From contig NZ_CP011530.1 of NCBI RefSeq assembly GCF_001605725.1, positions 3,658,001-3,722,000 of the forward strand: 64,000 bases of DNA. The letters are read 5' to 3'. How positions within the stretch are numbered: position 1 is the first letter of the stretch; each line of letters starts with the position of its first letter. Both the position numbers and the translations under genes were made by a program. Positions 60,573 through 64,000 of this stretch are shown in pieces. The notes under the pieces are model-generated. The model was not told the origin of the DNA. It searched no databases and saw nothing but the letters and a program-made list of their open reading frames with translations. Source of the stretch: Mycobacteroides immunogenum. Lineage in GTDB: Bacteria > Actinomycetota > Actinomycetes > Mycobacteriales > Mycobacteriaceae.

Positions 60573-60802
60573 GTGACATCGATTGGGAGACCGTCAAAGT
60601 CGATGACGGATTCAGGGCGGCACACCGTGGCGTCTGCGGTCGATGCGGTGAAGGCATCTACCCCGGCGACATGATTCGCCAGGCCGTCGGCGGTCACTAC
60701 GAACACGTCAAGTGTGACATCGACGTGGACGCCGAGGCTGATGCGGCGCCGGTCGAAGTGTGCCCTGACTGCAACCTTGAACACGCTGGCGGGTGCTTCT
60801 GA
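60569..60802 (+). CDS. Small zinc-binding phage protein
   Basis: This 77-residue protein has CGRCGEGIYPGDMI followed by YEHVKC, then CPDCNLEHAGGC. The three cysteine clusters indicate one or two zinc ribbons, similar to PARP-type/HNH-associated fingers that bind DNA ends. It starts at a GTG overlapping the upstream gene and precedes the nuclease gene. Confidence 0.65.
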   Translation: MSDIDWETVKVDDGFRAAHRGVCGRCGEGIYPGDMIRQAVGGHYEHVKCDIDVDAEADAAPVEVCPDCNLEHAGGCF

Positions 60803-61848
60803 TGACCGCCGAAATCGACTGGGACGCTGTGCCAGACGTTGAGCCCGGACCGGAGCGCGACCACTTCGGCGTGTACCGCAACGGCAACAACCAGCCGTTG
60901 ATCATGGCCGAAGACGGCAGCAAGCGCTACCCGTACCAGCGCACCACCAACTTCATTGACCAGCTAGAAGACGGCGGCGAAGGCCTGCGGATCTGGCAGG
61001 AACGCCTGACCTTGGCCGGGCTGGTGATGTCGCCGGAACTCCGCAAGGAACTCATGGCGTGGATGGGTGAACCGCGCGAGCTATCCGACATAGCAAGGCG
61101 TGCAGCCAAACTCGCTGGACGGGACGAAAAGCAAGAGTGGGGCTCGATGCTCCACCAGATCACCGAAGCCATCGACAAGGGCGACATGATGCCGCGTGAG
61201 TGGTGGAACGAAAACACCAAACAGATGGAGCCGGTTCCAGTCGCCGAGGTGAACCGCGACGTAGAGGCCTACCGCATGGCCACGCGCTGCCTGACTCATC
61301 ACGCCGCCGAGCAGATGCACGTGTACGACGACTACCGCGTCGCGGGCACGCCAGACCGAGTGTCGAGCTACACCGCCAACGGTAAACGTCAGGGCCGACC
61401 CAAGATTGTCGACCTCAAGACCGGCACATTGCACACGCGGATGGTTGAGGCGCAGTTGGCGATGTATTCGCGCAGCCGCGCCTATGACCCGCAAGCCGAG
61501 GCGAGGTTGGACACCGACCCTATTGATCAGAAACGCGGCATTGTCATCCATCTGCCAATGAAACAGGCCAAGTGCGAGCTGTTTTGGGCTGACCTGACAA
61601 AGGGCTGGGCTGACTGCAAGGTCGCCCGCGATAAGCATCAGAAGGGTCTGCGGCGCAAGCTGACCACCCTGGGGCGGCTCATCGAGCTTGGCCCTGACGT
61701 GCCGCTCGCCGATCGGGTTGGCCTGTGCGCCAACGTCGAATCGCTGCGCGACCTGTGGAAAGAAGCCGCCGCACGCGGCGAGTTAACCGAAGACCTCAAG
61801 GCGGCATGCCTTGAACGCCAGCAACAGCTGGCACCAATCAGTAAGTAA
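60802..61848 (+). CDS. RecB/Cas4-like PD-(D/E)xK exonuclease
   Basis: This 348-residue protein has the PD-(D/E)xK core of phage Cas4/RecB-family nucleases: GTPDRVSSYTANGKRQGRPK followed by VDLKTGTLHTRMVEAQLAMY, in which D, D-x-K and Q-x-x-x-Y are the catalytic and QxxxY motifs. An upstream histidine lies in the helix GSMLHQITEAI. It would process DNA ends in phage recombination or replication. It is followed by the SSB-like gene, a common pairing. Iron-sulfur cysteines of true Cas4 are not seen. Confidence 0.8.
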   Translation: MTAEIDWDAVPDVEPGPERDHFGVYRNGNNQPLIMAEDGSKRYPYQRTTNFIDQLEDGGEGLRIWQERLTLAGLVMSPELRKELMAWMGEPRELSDIARRAAKLAGRDEKQEWGSMLHQITEAIDKGDMMPREWWNENTKQMEPVPVAEVNRDVEAYRMATRCLTHHAAEQMHVYDDYRVAGTPDRVSSYTANGKRQGRPKIVDLKTGTLHTRMVEAQLAMYSRSRAYDPQAEARLDTDPIDQKRGIVIHLPMKQAKCELFWADLTKGWADCKVARDKHQKGLRRKLTTLGRLIELGPDVPLADRVGLCANVESLRDLWKEAAARGELTEDLKAACLERQQQLAPISK

Positions 61849-61867
61849 CGGAAGGGAACATATATCA

Positions 61868-62335
61868 ATGTCCGAAAACTGGGACGCCGCCGAAGAGATC
61901 GAAATCCCGAAGGGTGCCTTCATCGGCTGGGGCAACAACAAGGGCCAGCACGTCACCGGCAAGGTGATCGAGTACGGCGACCTTGCTGGCGAAGACACCA
62001 AGGGCAACGCCTGCCCACAGGTCACCGTCGAGCTGATCGAACCGGCAGCATCATTTGACAAGCTCGGCGCCCGCACCGACTACCCGGCCGGTGAGCTGGT
62101 ATCGCTGACGTGTAGTCAGGTGCAGTTGAAGCGCGGCATCAAGGCCGCCGATCCGTCGCCGGGCGACCTGATCCGCATTGTGCTGGAGGACGTTCGGGTG
62201 CTTCCCAACAACGGCAACACCCTCAAGGAGTACGGCATCAAGATCAAGCGCGGTGCCGGTGGACCCGTGGCGGCGCCCGCGTCCGCCAGCGCTGGATTCG
62301 GTGGCACCGCCGACGATTCCACCCCGCCGTTCTGA
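61868..62335 (+). CDS. SSB-like single-stranded DNA binding protein candidate
   Basis: This 155-residue protein has an OB-fold-like beta-rich body (VTGKVIEYGDLAGEDTKGNA, GDLIRIVLEDVRVLPNNGNT) and a flexible Gly/Ala linker. The acidic end, DDSTPPF, closely resembles the DDDIPF tip with which bacterial SSB recruits partner enzymes. It has its own GGAAGGGAAC site and lies 19 bp after the nuclease gene. No standard SSB signature was recognised, so the call rests on fold pattern, tail and context. Confidence 0.6.
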   Translation: MSENWDAAEEIEIPKGAFIGWGNNKGQHVTGKVIEYGDLAGEDTKGNACPQVTVELIEPAASFDKLGARTDYPAGELVSLTCSQVQLKRGIKAADPSPGDLIRIVLEDVRVLPNNGNTLKEYGIKIKRGAGGPVAAPASASAGFGGTADDSTPPF

Positions 62336-62362
62336 TCGGCAGCTGGTCGCGCCTGCGGTGAG

Positions 62363-62422
62363 GACATGGGCCAGCGCGCTAATGCAGGCATTGGGCGCGG
62401 ACATTTCCCGATGGCCCATGTC
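62363..62422. repeat. Nested inverted repeat between SSB-like gene and next gene
   Basis: GACATGGGCC (62363-62372) and GGCCCATGTC (62413-62422) are perfect 10-bp arms. AATGC-AG-GCATT lies inside. It occupies most of the only gap over 100 bp in this part of the operon. It may be a terminator, an RNA-processing site or a replication-linked structure. Confidence 0.5.
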
Positions 62423-62468
62423 ACCAGCACCCCACCACCAAAACATCAAGTGACGAAAGGAATTAACC

Positions 62469-62933
62469 ATGGCAATCAGCAAGGCGGCGCTACTCGATGT
62501 CATCGAGAGCACCCTGAAAGCCCACACAGAAGACCAGCAGCGGTACAAGGCCGAGGTCCAGGACTGGCAGCGCAAGCGACGTGAGAAATGGGAGGCCGAG
62601 GCGGTCCCCCGCCTCCGCAGCCTGCGAGACATGCTGACGACCAAACTCAAAGCGGGACAGGTCGTTACCGACAAGGACATCTCCGAGGCGATTGGAACTG
62701 ACCCCGACGGCTACAGCCGAAATGTCAGCTATGTGACGTGGAGCCCGAATTCAGACCCCGGCTACAACCAGGTCAAGCCGGTGCCACGTCTCGACGTGCC
62801 CATGCTCAACCAGCTCAAGTCGGCACTGTCAGTCATCGACGGAGACACCATCTCAGTAAGCGCCCTGTCTCAGTGGGGTTTCCGCAATCTCGGATTCCTG
62901 TTCAAGTCCGCAGCTCAACTTTCCATCAAGTAA
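62469..62933 (+). CDS. Hypothetical phage protein, 154 residues
   Basis: It has a long N-terminal helix (DVIESTLKAHTEDQQRYKAE, then VQDWQRKRREKWEAEAV) and a mixed C-terminus ending SALSQWGFRNLGFLFKSAAQ. Not recognised. ACGAAAGGAATTAACC gives a good ribosome site, so expression is probably strong. A stem-loop directly follows its stop. Confidence 0.65.
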   Translation: MAISKAALLDVIESTLKAHTEDQQRYKAEVQDWQRKRREKWEAEAVPRLRSLRDMLTTKLKAGQVVTDKDISEAIGTDPDGYSRNVSYVTWSPNSDPGYNQVKPVPRLDVPMLNQLKSALSVIDGDTISVSALSQWGFRNLGFLFKSAAQLSIK

Positions 62934-62936
62934 GGC

Positions 62937-62978
62937 GGCGACTGGCGGCGGGTGTCTCCTACCCCGCCGTCAGTCGCC
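62937..62978 (+). terminator. Stem-loop, second copy, after the 154-residue gene
   Basis: GGCGACTGGCGGCGGG and CCCGCCGTCAGTCGCC form a 16-bp stem with one mismatch and a 10-nt loop, starting 3 bp after the stop at 62933. The inner arms repeat those of 54739-54778 (CTGRCGGCGG and CCGCCGTCAG). Confidence 0.7.
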
Positions 62979-63003
62979 CAGAACTCACAGAGAGGTAAAC
63001 GGC

Positions 63004-63306
63004 ATGGCCAAGCATGAAATGCGGCATCCGACCGCTGAGCGTCCCGTGGTGCGCATCCTGCCCGAAAGGGCGTTGCGCGGCAACGGCATCCTGTACCGGA
63101 CCGAGTACAGCGCCCTCCACCCTCTCGGGGATATCACATTTCCCGGCGGGCGCCTGGGCCGCGTTCCGACCAAGCCGACCTCGCATGCGAAAGGGCGTCG
63201 CGCCACCGTCGATCGACCGATAGTCGTCCAGCCGAACGGCACCGGACGCTTTCTGCGCATCGGCATGAAGATGGCAGAGCAAATGACGGTGCAGGCGATC
63301 CTATGA
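63004..63306 (+). CDS. Hypothetical basic phage protein, 100 residues
   Basis: A basic, probably beta-rich protein (VVRILPERALRGNGILYRTE, HAKGRRATVDRPIVVQPNGT) preceded by GAGAGGTAAACGGC. Not recognised. It overlaps the primase-polymerase gene by 4 bp, so a role in replication is possible. Confidence 0.6.
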   Translation: MAKHEMRHPTAERPVVRILPERALRGNGILYRTEYSALHPLGDITFPGGRLGRVPTKPTSHAKGRRATVDRPIVVQPNGTGRFLRIGMKMAEQMTVQAIL

Positions 63307-64000
63307 GGCTGTTCAGCACATGCCGCGACTGCGGTGAGGCCATGTTGGTCACTAGCATTGACGACACGGTGCACCCGACATGCGAGCCGAAGCCGACAGC
63401 CGTCGACATTCAGTGCGCCGAGTTCCTGGCCGCTGTACAGGCCGGTGACGACGCGCGCGCCGATGAGCTGGTCGCGACCATCGACGCCGCCGAACGGCCC
63501 ACCCTGCGCGGCTCAGCCCTCTACTACAGCCAGACGCTTGGCTGGCCGGTGTTCCCACTCAAGGCCGGGGGCAAGGAACCGGCGACGCTCAAGGGATTCA
63601 AGGACGCCACCACGAACCGGCGCCGCATCGAAGCCTGGTGGAATGGCAACCCCAACTACAACATTGGGCTTGCTACCGGCCACGCCTTCGATGTCGTGGA
63701 CATCGACCCCGGTCCGGGTGGCCGCGAGTCTCTGGCACAGCTTGAGCAGGCGGGCAGCCTGCCCGACGTTCACGGCTACGTGGTGACCGCAGGCAACCGC
63801 GCTGAAGGCCGACCGGCTGGCATTCACCTGTACGTGAAGGCCACCGGACGCGGCAACCGCGCTGGCTTCCTGCCCGGCATCGACTATCGCGGGGCGGGCG
63901 GCTATGTCGTCGGCGCCCCGTCCAGCCTCGGCGATCACCAAACATGGCAGTGGCTCATGCCGCCGTCACTAGACATCAAGGCCCACAACAACACTGAAAG
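63303..64000 (+). CDS. PrimPol-type bifunctional primase-polymerase (5' part)
   Basis: The gene is cut by the window edge; 232 residues are visible without a stop. A small zinc knuckle (CRDCGEAM, HPTCEP) opens the protein. The PrimPol catalytic domain follows: ALYYSQTLGWPVFPLKAGGK, NYNIGLATGHAFDVVDIDPG with the D-x-D metal ligands, HGYVVTAG and GIDYRGAGGYVVGAPSS. These are the features of the archaeo-eukaryotic primase-like prim-pol of phages and plasmids. It would prime and extend phage DNA; a helicase domain or gene is expected further on. Confidence 0.88.
   Translation, partial: MRLFSTCRDCGEAMLVTSIDDTVHPTCEPKPTAVDIQCAEFLAAVQAGDDARADELVATIDAAERPTLRGSALYYSQTLGWPVFPLKAGGKEPATLKGFKDATTNRRRIEAWWNGNPNYNIGLATGHAFDVVDIDPGPGGRESLAQLEQAGSLPDVHGYVVTAGNRAEGRPAGIHLYVKATGRGNRAGFLPGIDYRGAGGYVVGAPSSLGDHQTWQWLMPPSLDIKAHNNTE

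Larger units (their letters stand above)
50207..64000. mobile_element. Integrated prophage, left part (continues past window)
   Basis: The element starts at a tRNA 3' fragment next to a tyrosine integrase gene. The gene order then follows temperate mycobacteriophages: leftward lysogeny genes, a divergent repressor/Cro switch with a perfect operator palindrome, excisionase, then rightward early and replication genes with ATGA overlaps. No structural or lysis genes are present because the window ends in the replication module. The right attachment site, with an expected intact tRNA gene on the minus strand, lies outside. Confidence 0.93.

Noticed and set aside
60802..61848. CRISPR-associated Cas4
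   Set aside because: The nuclease core is Cas4/RecB-like, but there is no array or other cas gene, iron-sulfur cysteines are missing, and the context is phage replication.

Overview
The window is high-GC chromosomal DNA of a rapidly growing mycobacterium, most likely the Mycobacteroides abscessus/chelonae group. The reasons are the class Ib ribonucleotide reductase genes in the mycobacterial order, an MspA-type porin, WhiB, SigC, a CYP136-type P450, F420-type oxidoreductases and a mycothiol-dependent isomerase. No species marker is present, so the species is inference. From about 50.2 kb to the right edge the DNA is an integrated mycobacteriophage-type prophage that continues beyond the window.

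Region 1 (1-30 kb) resembles, from memory, the M. tuberculosis adhC-to-cyp136 segment (Rv3045-Rv3059), broken up by insertions. It holds a TetR/nitroreductase pair, an SbmA/BacA-like ABC exporter-importer, adhC, a flavin monooxygenase, a DUF3349 protein, nrdF, then (about 10 kb away) nrdHIE, an FMN reductase with a divergent TetR, NadE, an SDR, a DUF4349 lipoprotein, and TetR/CYP136. Both nrd transcription units carry paired NrdR-box-like sequences whose centres are 32 bp apart, so nrdF and nrdHIE look co-regulated although they are separated. Between them lies an accessory block: a LysR-effector-domain protein with DUF5997, and a 1076-residue seven-helix surface protein whose C-terminal module, together with the downstream secreted gene, is visibly richer in A+T.

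Region 2 (28.8-50 kb) is a mosaic of metabolic and envelope genes. It includes a LeuA regulatory-domain-only protein behind a probable attenuator, a CobW-type metallochaperone, sigC beside a PepSY membrane protein and a zf-HC2 anti-sigma-like protein, a biuret hydrolase coupled to an NCS1 permease, a YeiH exporter, an acyl-CoA synthetase with a PASTA lipoprotein, several SDRs, a pyrimidine-dimer glycosylase, a sirtuin, a MarR/porin pair, a DUF1460 protein, a DUF1036 operon and WhiB. An 18-bp inverted repeat, ACTTGACACCCGTCAAGT, occurs identically in front of cyp136 and in front of the acyl-CoA synthetase 11.7 kb away. A related copy precedes an SDR at 7.8 kb. This suggests one TetR controlling a dispersed lipid-modification regulon.

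Region 3 (50.2-64 kb) is the left end of a prophage integrated into the 3' part of a tRNA gene. Leftward genes form a probable lysogenic operon: repressor, ImmA-type protease, DUF3263, a two-helix membrane protein that is a candidate exclusion factor, and tyrosine integrase. Rightward genes begin with a Cro-like protein and an excisionase. They continue as a tightly overlapping early operon of small proteins, two HNH-type proteins, a RecB/Cas4-like nuclease, an SSB-like protein and, at the edge, a truncated PrimPol-type primase-polymerase. Several small genes are tandem paralogues, and two near-identical stem-loops punctuate the operon. No CRISPR array, rRNA, complete tRNA or insertion sequence was seen.
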